NCBI GenBank assembly: GCA_964554535.1
Contig: CAZKPB010000014.1
Span: 3,008 to 67,007 of the forward strand
Source of the DNA: DMER64 sp964554535
Lineage (GTDB): Bacteria; Bacteroidota; Bacteroidia; Bacteroidales; UBA932
Direction of reading: 5' to 3'
Length of the DNA: 64,000 nucleotides
A program made the translations under genes and the position numbers. The notes beneath the pieces are model-generated. The model was not told where the DNA came from. It made no database searches and was given only the letters and a program-made list of their open reading frames with translations. This document shows, piece by piece, positions 41,534 to 51,504 of this stretch (position 1 is the stretch's first letter; each line of letters starts with the position of its first letter).

Positions 41534-44155
41534 CTAGATTACTTCAAAATCAATAGACTGCAGGTCGATATCATTTGAAGAAGAGCCGTAAAGAATTTGG
41601 TATTTACCGGGCATTACGGCCAGTTCATCCACCGCTTCACTGTAATATTCAAAAGCATCGGGCCCCAGGGTGATCTTGGCATTGACCGTGGCACCGGGGG
41701 CTAAGGATACGCGCTGAAATCCCTTGAGCGATTTGATGGGGGCCTGGGGATTATCCAGACTCTTGACATAAACCTGAACAATTTCCACGCCTTCACGTGC
41801 ACCGATGTTGGAAACGGGGATGGTAATATCCACGCTTCCGTTGGCCTTCATCTGTGATTTGGACAGTTTGCCCACACCGTATTCAAAGGTGGTGTAAGAC
41901 AGACCGTAACCGAAAGCATACAGCGGAGTACCCGTAAAGTATTTATAGGTACGGTTTTCCATGCTGTAGTCTTCAAAGTCGGGAAGTTGTGAAGTGGAGG
42001 CATAGAAGGTAACGGGCAATTTGGCCGAGGGGTTGCAATCACCAAAGATGATGTCGGCAAGGGCTTGTGAGCCACCCTGACCGCCGTACCATGCTTCAAT
42101 GAGGGCATCGTATTTGTCCTCCACGCTGCCAAATCCTATGGCCGAGCCGGAGCAACTTACCATAATAACCGGTTTGCCGGTGGCACGCATGGCGGAGAGC
42201 AGTCTTTGCTGCACCACGGGCAGTTCAATATCGGCACGGTCGCCACCCTCACCTTCCATTCTGGCAGAAATACCGCCAATGACAATGATGGCGTCGGCAT
42301 CTTTCACGCGGGCGGCCAGGTCCGTGAAGTCGGCAAGTGTTCTTTGGCAAAACTGGGCGCTGAGCATGGCAAACGAACCGGTTCCCCTGACGTATTCAAT
42401 CTTGATGTGGCAGGGTTTGCCGGCCTGTACGTTAAATGTCTTGTAGTTGGCGGCACCACCGCGTCTTCCAAAGGAGCGACTCTGGCCGGCGGCGGGTTTG
42501 ACATCTTCAATCAGACGGCCGTTCACATACAGTTTGTAGCCGTTGTCGGCATTCACGGTGTAGCTCATGGGACCGGTGAAATCGGGAATGTATTTACCGG
42601 ATATCCTGACCGAGAAGTCGGTCTTTTCCACCCCTTCCGCAAAGTTGTAGGCGCCAAAGGTGCTGAAGTTAATGTCTTTGTAGTAATTCTTCACAGCCGG
42701 TTCTCCGCTGAACTTGGTATTGTTGTAGAATTCCACGTACAGACCCTGACCTTCGTTAAAATCCCCAATGTGATAGATGGTGTTGTATTCGTCGGCCAAT
42801 TCGCAGGCTTTGTCGTAAATGACGTTGGCGTTGGGAACGGCTTTCCTGATGCCTTCCAGCAGGGTACGGGTGTGTTCTTCGGTGGGGGTGCCGCCGTAGT
42901 TACCGTTGAGCAGGGCGGCATCGTCCGCATTGGGACCTACCACGGCCAATGTCTTGATGTCTTTTGACAGAGGCAGGGTGTTGTTGCTGTTTTTGAGCAG
43001 TACCATGGATTCGCGGGCAGAAGCGATGGCCAGTTGGTCGTTGGCTTCGCTGCTGATAACGTCCTCACCGTAGTTGGCCCAAGGAAGTTTTTCGGCAGGA
43101 TCAAACATTCCCAATTCAAAACGGCCTTTGAGCACGCGACGCAAGGCAATGTCCAGGTCGGCTTCCTTGATGAGGCCGTCATTCACACCGCCTACCAGCG
43201 ACATAAAGCTCTTGCCGCATTCCAGGTCGGTTCCGGAAAGCACGGCATCCACAGAAGCGTGTACGGCGTCGGGGTGGGTCTCGTGCTGACCTTTTGTATA
43301 GAAGTTGTTGACAGCATCGCAATCGGTAACTACCAATCCTTTGTAGCCCCATTTGTTGCGCAGGATGTCGGTAAGCAGACGGTCGCTGCCGCAGCAGGGT
43401 TCGCCTTCGTAACGCTGGTAAGCGCACATCACTTCCTGTACATTGCCGTCAATCACCAATGCCTTGAAAGCCGGCAGGTAGGTTTCCCATAAGTCTCTCA
43501 TGGAAACAGTTACATCAAAACGGTGGCGTTTGGGCTCGGGACCGCTGTGAACGGCATAGTGCTTGGCGCAGGCGTGGGTTTTGAAGTAGGTGTCGTCATT
43601 GCCCTGCATACCCAGCACGGTCTGAACGCCCAGAATGGCGGACAGGTAGGGGTCTTCTCCGCAGGTTTCCTGACCACGGCCCCAACGGGGGTCACGGAAA
43701 ATGTTGATGTTGGGGCACCAGAATGAAAGTTCGGGGTTGCCCGGCACATTGTTTTCTCCCATAGGCACATTAAAAATATTGTGGTCAGAACGATTCCAAT
43801 TGGCACGGGCCTCGTCGGAAACCGTACTGAACACGTCATAGAACATTTGGGCATCAAAAGAAGCCGCCATACCAATGGGTTGGGGGTACACGGTGTAACC
43901 GCTCTGACGTACGCCGTGGCAGGCCTCGCTCCACCAGTTGTAAGAAGGAATGCCCAGGCGGTCCACCGAGATGGATTTATTCATAAGCAGCCCCACTTTT
44001 TCTTCCGGGGTAAGGAGTGAAATAAGGTTTTCCACTCTTTTTTCATTGGACAATTTGGGATTCTGGAAAGGATATTCATAGTCCTTTCCGGAATCGCAAG
44101 AAGCCATCAGGAGGGTTGCCATTGCGGCAAACAACAGATAAGATAGTTTTTTCAT
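41534..44155 (-). CDS. GH3 beta-glycosidase lipoprotein with PA14 domain
   Basis: Exported beta-glucosidase/xylosidase-type enzyme, 873 residues, anchored by a lipobox (LLMASCDSG, Cys about 20). The TIM-barrel domain includes RLGIPSYNWWSEACHGV, HACAKHYAVHSGPEPKRH (Lys-His motif) and YKGLVVTDCDAVNNF with the nucleophile Asp. A PA14 domain (about residues 455-615) is inserted in the second domain, where GGISARMEGEGGDRADIELP marks the usual region of the acid/base Glu. An FnIII-like domain closes the protein. It lies 34 bases after the GH9 gene, suggesting joint breakdown of a beta-linked glycan. Confidence 0.94.
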   Translation of the reverse strand: MKKLSYLLFAAMATLLMASCDSGKDYEYPFQNPKLSNEKRVENLISLLTPEEKVGLLMNKSISVDRLGIPSYNWWSEACHGVRQSGYTVYPQPIGMAASFDAQMFYDVFSTVSDEARANWNRSDHNIFNVPMGENNVPGNPELSFWCPNINIFRDPRWGRGQETCGEDPYLSAILGVQTVLGMQGNDDTYFKTHACAKHYAVHSGPEPKRHRFDVTVSMRDLWETYLPAFKALVIDGNVQEVMCAYQRYEGEPCCGSDRLLTDILRNKWGYKGLVVTDCDAVNNFYTKGQHETHPDAVHASVDAVLSGTDLECGKSFMSLVGGVNDGLIKEADLDIALRRVLKGRFELGMFDPAEKLPWANYGEDVISSEANDQLAIASARESMVLLKNSNNTLPLSKDIKTLAVVGPNADDAALLNGNYGGTPTEEHTRTLLEGIRKAVPNANVIYDKACELADEYNTIYHIGDFNEGQGLYVEFYNNTKFSGEPAVKNYYKDINFSTFGAYNFAEGVEKTDFSVRISGKYIPDFTGPMSYTVNADNGYKLYVNGRLIEDVKPAAGQSRSFGRRGGAANYKTFNVQAGKPCHIKIEYVRGTGSFAMLSAQFCQRTLADFTDLAARVKDADAIIVIGGISARMEGEGGDRADIELPVVQQRLLSAMRATGKPVIMVSCSGSAIGFGSVEDKYDALIEAWYGGQGGSQALADIIFGDCNPSAKLPVTFYASTSQLPDFEDYSMENRTYKYFTGTPLYAFGYGLSYTTFEYGVGKLSKSQMKANGSVDITIPVSNIGAREGVEIVQVYVKSLDNPQAPIKSLKGFQRVSLAPGATVNAKITLGPDAFEYYSEAVDELAVMPGKYQILYGSSSNDIDLQSIDFEVI

Positions 44156-44189
44156 GATGATAGGTTAGAGTATTAAATTTAATGGTGAT

Positions 44190-46718
44190 TTAACGTTTTA
44201 TCAAGTCCTTAAAAGCGGAGCCGAAAATGAGGTATGAAGTGTTGCCGCCTATGGTGCCTTCATTCTGTCCCCAAAGGAACGGCCAGTCGTCGTAATTTTC
44301 AAAATGGTCGGGATATCTGAACAGCAAGCCGGGGGCCACGTTGCCGGGGATAAACGAGAAGTCGGCGCGGTTGTTGCCGTAGAAAACGGCTTTGGGACGG
44401 GTGGCACCCAGGGTGGCCACCAGAGAGTAATTGTGGTAGGGATGGCAACCAAACAGGAAGTTGGTGGCTTTGTAGGCGTAGTCGGGGCTGATGATATCGG
44501 GAAAATATTTTCCGGCCAAACTGACCGTGGTGCCGTAACTTACCACGGAACCGCTGCCGGCCCAGTTACCCAGGCCAATGGGAACTCCGTAAGGGTTGTC
44601 TTTGTCCAGGCCGTCCAGGTATTCTTTGTATTTCACCACGTACGGGCGCAGTTTATCCTTGAAGGAAGCCTCCATATAGGGGATGGCGGTCATAGCGGTA
44701 TTGATGGCGCTGCTGACGTAGCGGTCCAGAGCGGGCCATATCAGTTCCAGGAACTTGTCACCGTATTCCTTTTCTCCGGTCGAAACAAACAGCTGGAGGT
44801 AGGTGCCCATATTGCCGCCGCCGCGGTTGCGACCGTTCTGGGGATGCTGGGCCATCAGCTCGTTGGCCTCGGCAAGAAGTCGTTTTGACTGTACCATGGC
44901 GCGGGCGGACAGGTCGTCGTTATAGCCTTTGAGGGCGCGGCTGGCGGCGGCAAACATAGTGGCGGCGTTCAGGTCCAGTCCCGGGTTGCGGCTGGTGAAG
45001 GCCCACATGTCATCCTTTACGCCGCTTGAACGGCCGTCGGCAGCCACTTCATAGGGGCCCAGATTGGCATTGTACGGAAGTCCGTCGGTAATGGAGGCGG
45101 CATCACCCAGATGATGGTAGTTGTCCAGTACCGAATTGGAAAGTGCGGAGGCCATGTGCCCGATGTTTTCGGCCTGGGCAAGCAGGTTAAGAGTGCCGTG
45201 CTCAATAAACTGGATCATATCGGGAACGCCGTCGGGACGGTGAAGGTCCACGTAGCGCTGGTCTTCGTTCACAAACGTCTGGTCACGCAATGGCTTGAAG
45301 AGTTCCCATGTCTGTACAAAGTTCTGTACCACGCTAATGTTGGAACCCGTTTCAATGTCAAAGTCACCGGCGTCAAAAAATCCGCCCACGTTCAATCCGG
45401 GAATCAGTTCCAAATCTTTGTATTTGGTATCGGTGGCGGGACCCTGACGGTGCAAGTCAAAATGGTCTGTGTTGGCGGGTGCCTGCAGGTAACCGTCCTT
45501 GAAAGGTTCGCCGTGCCATACGCGATAGCCTTCATTGACAAACATGTGGTTCATGTGGATGGGAATCCATATGTCGCTGGTGGCGTCGGTAATCTGGTCG
45601 TAAACGGTGTTGTCAATGATAAAGTTGTTTGTGGTGACGTCCCCGTACTGAATGTAATAGATACCGGGCGTCCTGACTTCAGAAAAATCAAATTTTACGT
45701 AATGGTATTTGTAGTAGTCGCCCCAAGAGGTGACCTTTCCGGTGAATACGCTGACGGCATTGCCGTCATCGCCCACTTTGTAGAGCGATGCCTGAGCCTG
45801 CGGTTTGTCCAGCTTGTCAAGTTCTATCACAGAGATTTTGGGCTGGGAAGGCGTATAGCCCACCTGCGAAAAACCTACATTGGGCTCTCTTATCCAACCG
45901 GGGATGGCGTGGGGTTCTACCGTCCAGGTAAGCACTTTTCCCGTTTTGCCTGCGGGAAGCAGACTGCGCATCACAAACCAGCCGTTCTGGGCCAGAATGC
46001 GGCCGTCGTACAGGTTAAGATCGGCATCGGCACAAGTAATTTTGACCAAGCGTTCGGGGTCGTCGGGCGCCAGCAGAAAGGTATGGCCGGTGGAGAGGGG
46101 AAGCGGGTCCACAAATTTGCCGGTTCCGCGGTCGTCCGAGGTCACATAGCCCTTGAACTGTTTCACTTTTTCACTGTTGGGTTTGGCTTCCGTTGTGCCT
46201 ACCACATAACGGGGGAAGCGGTTGGGTTTGCCGTCCACCAGATAAGCCTTTCCCCAATACTGGGAAGGCAAAAACTCCAGATTGAAGCCGGCATTGCCCA
46301 CCAGGTAGGCGGGAACCGGTTTGTCCAGATAGACGGAAATTTCTATGGTTTTGCCCTTACCGGTAACTACTACGCGGGAATCAAAATCGTAGTCCTCAAA
46401 CCGTAAGGCTACCTCTACCGAGTTGGAAGCCTTGTCCACTTTACGGGAGGGAGTGGCCGGAACCAGGTCCCATTGTTCGGGCGTATTGGAAAGACGTATG
46501 GCACCCCCTTGGGCCGTACGTACTCCGTGATGTATCAATTCTATCCCGGCATTCTTTTCATCATTGAAACCACCGGTAAATAAATTGCTGTAAACCAAAA
46601 CATTGACACCTTGTGTCTGGAAGTACTCAAGATCGTTGAGCTTTAAATCCTGAGCCGAGACCGTATGGCACAGCCCCGCCAATAGCACTGAAAGTGTTAA
46701 TACTGTATGTTTTTTCAT
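44190..46718 (-). CDS. Secreted GH9 cellulase-like glycoside hydrolase
   Basis: Exported 842-residue protein with a signal peptide (ending TVSAQ). The N-terminal 280 residues form a beta-rich domain of unknown type, followed by an Ig-like CelD_N domain (VGFSQVGYTPSQPKISVIEL to about residue 390). The (alpha/alpha)6 GH9 catalytic domain then begins. Catalytic features are VGGFFDAGDFDIETG (GGxxDAGD with base Asp), FLFGCHPYHNYSLVATLGAT, and the end WGQNEGTIGGNTSYL with the acid Glu. Likely acts on beta-glucans with the neighbouring GH3. No SusC/SusD pair is adjacent. Confidence 0.9.
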   Translation of the reverse strand: MKKHTVLTLSVLLAGLCHTVSAQDLKLNDLEYFQTQGVNVLVYSNLFTGGFNDEKNAGIELIHHGVRTAQGGAIRLSNTPEQWDLVPATPSRKVDKASNSVEVALRFEDYDFDSRVVVTGKGKTIEISVYLDKPVPAYLVGNAGFNLEFLPSQYWGKAYLVDGKPNRFPRYVVGTTEAKPNSEKVKQFKGYVTSDDRGTGKFVDPLPLSTGHTFLLAPDDPERLVKITCADADLNLYDGRILAQNGWFVMRSLLPAGKTGKVLTWTVEPHAIPGWIREPNVGFSQVGYTPSQPKISVIELDKLDKPQAQASLYKVGDDGNAVSVFTGKVTSWGDYYKYHYVKFDFSEVRTPGIYYIQYGDVTTNNFIIDNTVYDQITDATSDIWIPIHMNHMFVNEGYRVWHGEPFKDGYLQAPANTDHFDLHRQGPATDTKYKDLELIPGLNVGGFFDAGDFDIETGSNISVVQNFVQTWELFKPLRDQTFVNEDQRYVDLHRPDGVPDMIQFIEHGTLNLLAQAENIGHMASALSNSVLDNYHHLGDAASITDGLPYNANLGPYEVAADGRSSGVKDDMWAFTSRNPGLDLNAATMFAAASRALKGYNDDLSARAMVQSKRLLAEANELMAQHPQNGRNRGGGNMGTYLQLFVSTGEKEYGDKFLELIWPALDRYVSSAINTAMTAIPYMEASFKDKLRPYVVKYKEYLDGLDKDNPYGVPIGLGNWAGSGSVVSYGTTVSLAGKYFPDIISPDYAYKATNFLFGCHPYHNYSLVATLGATRPKAVFYGNNRADFSFIPGNVAPGLLFRYPDHFENYDDWPFLWGQNEGTIGGNTSYLIFGSAFKDLIKR

Positions 46719-46878
46719 ATATGAGAAAAATTTAGATTTTCGAAGTTACACTTTTCCGTCTAAAAAGTTGTTACTTTGAGGATAGAAATGAAACAAGTTG
46801 ACGCTAAGTAGTATGGATAAACAGACGGAAGTCCGCCTTGTATGTGGCTGCGTATTGGCGGAATTATTAAATTAGTCT

Positions 46879-47595
46879 ATGGAACTTACAAGAACACATT
46901 GGAGAGCCAATGATGGTGCGGACTTTCAAAAGTATTTGCTGACCCTGGGTAAAGGGCCCGACAAGGCTGCCTGGGAAAAACGCATTGTCAACACACAGTT
47001 GCCCTGCATTGCGGTGGATGCCAAAATAGTGGGCAGGATAGTCAAGGAAATTGCCAAAGGAAACTTCTTGGAGTTTCTGGATTTGAATTTGTGGGAGCAT
47101 TTTACCAACACCTCCATCAATGGGTCGCTGATTTGCAAAATAAAAGATTTTGAGGTGATGACCACCTACCTTAAAGCTTACGCAAACCGGATTGACAACT
47201 GGGCCAGCTGCGATTTGCTGAAGTTCCCCGTCAAGGAAACCAACAAAGCGCAGTACTACGCCCTCTCTAAAGAATTCATGAAGTCAGACAAACCCTTTGT
47301 CCGCCGTATGGGCATTACCATCCTCTTTAAGCTGGTGGATGACAACACTTACATTGACCGGATTTTTACGGCCCTTAACTCTTTTGAAAAAGAGGAGGAA
47401 TATTACGTCAATATGGTCAACGCCTGGCTCTTTGCAGAATGTTTCACCAAGCAGCGGGAAAAAACACTGGAATTCCTAAAAACACAGCGGCTGAACAAAT
47501 TCACTCTTAACAAAGGAATCCAGAAATGCCGGGACAGCTTCAGGATTAACCCTCAGGACAAGGAAATGCTGCTTCAATACAAGCAGAAAAATTGA
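46879..47595 (+). CDS. AlkD-like DNA alkylation repair protein
   Basis: Cytoplasmic HEAT-repeat protein of the AlkC/AlkD family that removes alkylated bases, 238 residues. The all-helical sequence has the family blocks YANRIDNWASCDLLKFPVKE (Trp-Asp region near the DNA-binding cleft) and DKPFVRRMGITILFKLVDD. Complete length. The next gene, another base-excision protein, follows after 27 bases, so the two form a small repair operon. The 160-base space to the divergent GH9 gene holds no other recognisable element. Confidence 0.87.
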   Translation: MELTRTHWRANDGADFQKYLLTLGKGPDKAAWEKRIVNTQLPCIAVDAKIVGRIVKEIAKGNFLEFLDLNLWEHFTNTSINGSLICKIKDFEVMTTYLKAYANRIDNWASCDLLKFPVKETNKAQYYALSKEFMKSDKPFVRRMGITILFKLVDDNTYIDRIFTALNSFEKEEEYYVNMVNAWLFAECFTKQREKTLEFLKTQRLNKFTLNKGIQKCRDSFRINPQDKEMLLQYKQKN

Positions 47596-47622
47596 AGTTT
47601 CAAAAACCCAAAATATATTGTT

Positions 47623-48441
47623 ATGCTGGAATTACCGGAAGTTATCAATCTGACACGCCAGTTGCGTGAAAATGTGGTGGGACGGAACGTGGTGGAAGTA
47701 CTGCCTCCTACCAAGGAGCACAAATTCTGCGGGTTCAACGGAGATGTGCGGGATTATGACCGTCAAATCCGCGGGACACGCATTGCCTCCGTCAACGGAT
47801 TCGGGCTGTTTGTGGAACTATGTTTTGACAACGGCCGCAAACTGTGCCTCAACGACGGCATTAACCTGCGGTTACTGGAAGAAATTGCGGTTCCCAAAGA
47901 TTACCAGTTGCGGATCAAGCTGGACTGTCCCGAGTCTCTGGTATTCACCGTAGCCATGTACGGAGGAATTATCCTGCACCACGATGACTTCGACAACGCG
48001 TATTACCTCCGCAGCCGGCAGGCCCTGTCTCCCTTTGACTCCGCATTCCCGGATTATTTCCGGGAGACATTCCACGGGTGTAAACCCACACTGAGCGCCA
48101 AGGCCTTTATGGCCACCGAGCAACGCTTCCCCGGCATTGTGAACGGCGTGCTGCAAGACATTCTGTTTACGGCCCGCATACATCCCAAGCGCAAGATTGG
48201 TACCCTCAGCGGTGCGGAACAAAACAATCTGTTGCACTGCACGGTGGACGTCCTGCAACAGATGACCGACCAAGGGGGCCGAGACACTGAAAAAGACTTG
48301 TTCGGCAAGGCCTGCGGCTACAAGACTCTCCTGTCCAAAAACACCCTGGAACGCCCCTGCCCCCGCTGCGGCGGCACGTTGGTCAAAGAGGCTTATTTAG
48401 GCGGAGCGGTATATTATTGTCGTGATTGTCAGCAGAATTAA
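47623..48441 (+). CDS. Fpg/Nei-family DNA glycosylase homologue with an altered N-terminus
   Basis: A 272-residue member of the Fpg/Nei (H2TH) family of base-excision enzymes. Present are the helix-two-turn-helix region (FPGIVNGVLQDILFTARIHP) and a C-terminal zinc finger with four cysteines (CPRCGG and CRDCQQ). The protein begins MLELPEVINLTRQL, so the catalytic N-terminal Pro of canonical enzymes (MPELPEV) is Leu, while the following Glu is kept. The reaction through an N-terminal proline Schiff base cannot work in the usual way. It ends seven bases before the convergent next gene. Confidence 0.88.
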   Translation: MLELPEVINLTRQLRENVVGRNVVEVLPPTKEHKFCGFNGDVRDYDRQIRGTRIASVNGFGLFVELCFDNGRKLCLNDGINLRLLEEIAVPKDYQLRIKLDCPESLVFTVAMYGGIILHHDDFDNAYYLRSRQALSPFDSAFPDYFRETFHGCKPTLSAKAFMATEQRFPGIVNGVLQDILFTARIHPKRKIGTLSGAEQNNLLHCTVDVLQQMTDQGGRDTEKDLFGKACGYKTLLSKNTLERPCPRCGGTLVKEAYLGGAVYYCRDCQQN

Positions 48442-48448
48442 CAGTACC

Positions 48449-51418
48449 TCAGGATTTGATGAGGGCCTTTTTGTTTTTTCCGTCCACACAGACAAACAAC
48501 GGCCGTGGAAAGTCCACACAGCGGAGGTACTGACCGTCGTACAGGGCCGGCATGGCTTGCAGACGGTCCATATCCAGCACGCCTTTCCCCGCCGAGGGAT
48601 TGATGGATAAATACCCTATACCCAAGGAGGTGACGTTGTGGAAAAAATGCGTTCCCTGTGACGCTTCAATGATGTAGTCGGGCAGCGAAGATTCCACAAT
48701 CACCCGCGCCTCGCTGATGTGTTGCCATTTGACGGGCACCCCGAGGCTTGGGATGGACGATCCCCAGCGGCCGGGGCCAATGAGGATGTACTCGGCCTTC
48801 TCTTCTTTCATACGGTTGTTCAGCGCGTAGAGTTCCTCGGCAATTTTGGCGGTGGTGAGCGGCGAGAACATGTCGGGTTTGACATAGACTATTCTCTTGA
48901 GACCCTTCATGACACCCACGCCCAACGCGCACTCGGAATAACAGATGGCTTGCGAGAGGTCCATGGAATCCCAGTTCACGTTTTCATCTTCCGGGCTGTT
49001 GATGATAGGTCTGATTTGCAACAGGTTGAACACGGCCATTTCTCCCGGGGCCGTATCCATGTTCACGGCAAATTCAATTTCCACCGGACAGCGCATCTGC
49101 TTTTCCCCTATCCGGAGGATGTCCGAGAGGATGCCGGCCAGCGGAAAGGACCCGTATTTTAATATGCGATTAAAGGTGATGACCTTGAAGAATTGTTCAT
49201 AAGGCTTGCTTTCACTGATGCGGTTGTTCTGCAGATCAAAGAAAGAGCAGGTATACTTGGCGTTGCGGAAGTTGGAAATATCCGGCACGGAAAGGTGGAC
49301 AATGTTTATACCGTCGTCGGTGGAGGCCCGGAAAGAATCCGGACTCAGGTCAAGGGCCAGCACTTCACGCTGGGCCTCACTCAAGGTCAGTTCCAGGGTA
49401 GAGGTTTGCAAGGCTTTGTCCGGGTAAGCGGGCGAGAAACGGAAACTGCGCTCGCCGTCCACCACGGCCTTTCCCAATCCCATGACCATGTTGCACACGC
49501 CTTCTTCCATCTTTTCATATCCCAGCGGGTAAAGATTCTGGGAACGGGCCACACCGGACAGTGTGGGGAAGAAATATCCATTCTCTTCGGTGCCGCACAC
49601 TTCCTGGATGAGCACCGCCATCTTTTCTTCCGACAGTACATTCTGCGAAGACTGGATGTACGCCTTAGCCGCTGCAAAATAGACCGAGGCGTAGACACTC
49701 TTTATGGCACGTACCAGCAGGCGGAGCATCTGGTCGTCATTGCTGCACCGGGGAATCATATAGGTAGAATAGATTCCGGCAAAAGGTTGGCTCTGCGAGT
49801 CTTCCAATTTTGAGGAAGACCTTATTGCCAAGGGCTTTGTAGAAGTTTTCACAAAGAACTTCAACTTGGCGTAGAGGCCCGAGGGAAGGGTGCTGTTGAG
49901 AAATTCCTGCAGGATGGCATCGTCGCTCAATTCTTCTGAAATGATATACTCCAGACCGTTTACAGAGATGAAGTTGTCAAAATAATCGGTGGCAATGACC
50001 AGGCTTCTGGGAATGAGGATGCGCACGTCGGGGTATTTGTAATACTGGTTGTACTCGGCCAAAGTGGCGTTCATGAAGGCCAGGCCGCGGGCCTTACCGC
50101 CTATGGAACCCTCTCCTATCTTGGCAAAGCCAATGGTATCACTGTAACCGGCTTCGTTAAACTGCACCACGATGCCCTGCCCCAGCAGGGTCCGGTAGTC
50201 CTTGATTAATGCGATAAGGGCCTGCCGGTGTTCGAAAATGGAAGAAAAATGGCTGGAATTGATGCTGCGCAATACTTTGGCAAGCGGAAACATACCTCTG
50301 GCATACAACCATTTGGACAAACTCAGTTGAGACAGATAGTAAGACAGTACGTGGTCAGGAACCGTGGCCAGCATCTGTTGCATCTGGGACAGGTCTCGCG
50401 CCTTGCCAATGATTTCTCCGGCGTCGTTGTCTCTGAAGATGAAATCGCCAAAACCGAATTTCCGCAAGATGACCGCCCGCAACTCGCTCAATAAGGTTTT
50501 TGAGGTCTTGGCAATGAAGCCGGCACCCAACTCGGACGCCACTTTACTGTAAGACATCTGGGAGGACTGCATGATGACCGGCATCCAGGGCGTCTCGGCC
50601 TTGACTATTTTACACAGGTCCACGCCCGCGTCGCTCTTCTCGGTCTCGGGGCGGTCGCCGGCATGGACAATCATGCCTATATCGGTAATCACCCCCAGGA
50701 GGTTCTGCTTGTATTTCTCGTACATCTGTACCGCCTCGGAATAATTGGTGGCCAGCAATACTTTGGGACGGGCGCGCTTGCGCAGGATCAGTTGGTTCTG
50801 ATTATAGGCGTCCTTGAGCAGTTCACTATTCTGCTGCAGAATGATTTTGTACAGTTCGGGCAGGTAGGTGGAATAGAAACGTATGGAGTCTTCCACCAGC
50901 AGAATGGCCTGTACACCGCTCTCAAAGATGTCCGAGTCCGCATTGAGTCTGTCTTCCATGAGCTTGATAATGGCAATAATCAAGTCCGAATTTCCGTGCC
51001 AGCAGAAGATATTATCTATGGCGGCACACTTGCGCTCATCTATGCGACGGTAGATTTCTTTGGAGAAACTGGTCAGCAGCACCACGGGCAGTTGCGGGTC
51101 TATTTCCTTTACCATACAGGCAAAATCAAAGACATCCGGCAGGCCCACATTGTACATGGTCAGTACAAAGTCAAAACTTTTGTCCTGCTGCAGCAGTTCT
51201 AGGGCGCCGGCAGTGGTCTCCACCTGGGTCAGGGACGGAGGATTGCTTATATTCAAATCAATGTATTCCTGATTTATCTGAGAATCTATATGCCCGTCCT
51301 CTTCCAGAATGTATCCGTCATAACTGCTGCACACAAGCAAAATTTTGTGTATGCGGTGTTTCATTAAATTTTCCTTGGAAACATTGTCCAAATTGAGATG
51401 AAAAGTTGGCTGATCCAT
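48449..51418 (-). CDS. Receiver-domain protein fused to a PPDK/PEP-synthase ATP-grasp domain
   Basis: A 989-residue cytoplasmic hybrid. Residues about 25-150 resemble a receiver domain without the phosphorylatable Asp (FVLTMYNVGLPD). Residues about 170-320 are a second receiver with acidic pair ILLVEDS, Asp in GVITDIGM and Lys in FIAKTSK. From about 430 follows the ATP-grasp domain of pyruvate phosphate dikinase and PEP synthase (IGEGSIGGKARGLAFMN, TKPLAIRSSSKLEDSQSQPF, AGIYSTYM, VEIEFAVNM, LLQIRPI). The swivelling phospho-His and PEP-binding barrel domains are absent, so it cannot make PEP alone. A -7 box TATTTTTG lies at 51445-51438 (minus strand). Function unknown; a signalling role is plausible. 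Confidence 0.85.
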   Translation of the reverse strand: MDQPTFHLNLDNVSKENLMKHRIHKILLVCSSYDGYILEEDGHIDSQINQEYIDLNISNPPSLTQVETTAGALELLQQDKSFDFVLTMYNVGLPDVFDFACMVKEIDPQLPVVLLTSFSKEIYRRIDERKCAAIDNIFCWHGNSDLIIAIIKLMEDRLNADSDIFESGVQAILLVEDSIRFYSTYLPELYKIILQQNSELLKDAYNQNQLILRKRARPKVLLATNYSEAVQMYEKYKQNLLGVITDIGMIVHAGDRPETEKSDAGVDLCKIVKAETPWMPVIMQSSQMSYSKVASELGAGFIAKTSKTLLSELRAVILRKFGFGDFIFRDNDAGEIIGKARDLSQMQQMLATVPDHVLSYYLSQLSLSKWLYARGMFPLAKVLRSINSSHFSSIFEHRQALIALIKDYRTLLGQGIVVQFNEAGYSDTIGFAKIGEGSIGGKARGLAFMNATLAEYNQYYKYPDVRILIPRSLVIATDYFDNFISVNGLEYIISEELSDDAILQEFLNSTLPSGLYAKLKFFVKTSTKPLAIRSSSKLEDSQSQPFAGIYSTYMIPRCSNDDQMLRLLVRAIKSVYASVYFAAAKAYIQSSQNVLSEEKMAVLIQEVCGTEENGYFFPTLSGVARSQNLYPLGYEKMEEGVCNMVMGLGKAVVDGERSFRFSPAYPDKALQTSTLELTLSEAQREVLALDLSPDSFRASTDDGINIVHLSVPDISNFRNAKYTCSFFDLQNNRISESKPYEQFFKVITFNRILKYGSFPLAGILSDILRIGEKQMRCPVEIEFAVNMDTAPGEMAVFNLLQIRPIINSPEDENVNWDSMDLSQAICYSECALGVGVMKGLKRIVYVKPDMFSPLTTAKIAEELYALNNRMKEEKAEYILIGPGRWGSSIPSLGVPVKWQHISEARVIVESSLPDYIIEASQGTHFFHNVTSLGIGYLSINPSAGKGVLDMDRLQAMPALYDGQYLRCVDFPRPLFVCVDGKNKKALIKS

Positions 51419-51477
51419 GATATTGATGATAATTTTTCAAAAATAGACAATTCTGCCGCAGAATAAATGATAGTCTC

Positions 51478-51485
51478 TATTTTTG
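51478..51485 (+). promoter_or_regulatory. -7 box of gdhA
   Basis: TATTTTTG, 19 bases before the gdhA ATG; the opposite-strand box of the receiver-PPDK gene is at 51438-51445, so the two genes share one divergent promoter region. Confidence 0.5.
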
Positions 51486-51504
51486 TTGGTATAAAATTAA
51501 TCTC

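Noticed and set aside
45111..46406. 431-codon plus-strand frame opposite the GH9 gene
   Set aside because: Antisense shadow; the minus-strand protein has the full GH9 active-site set.
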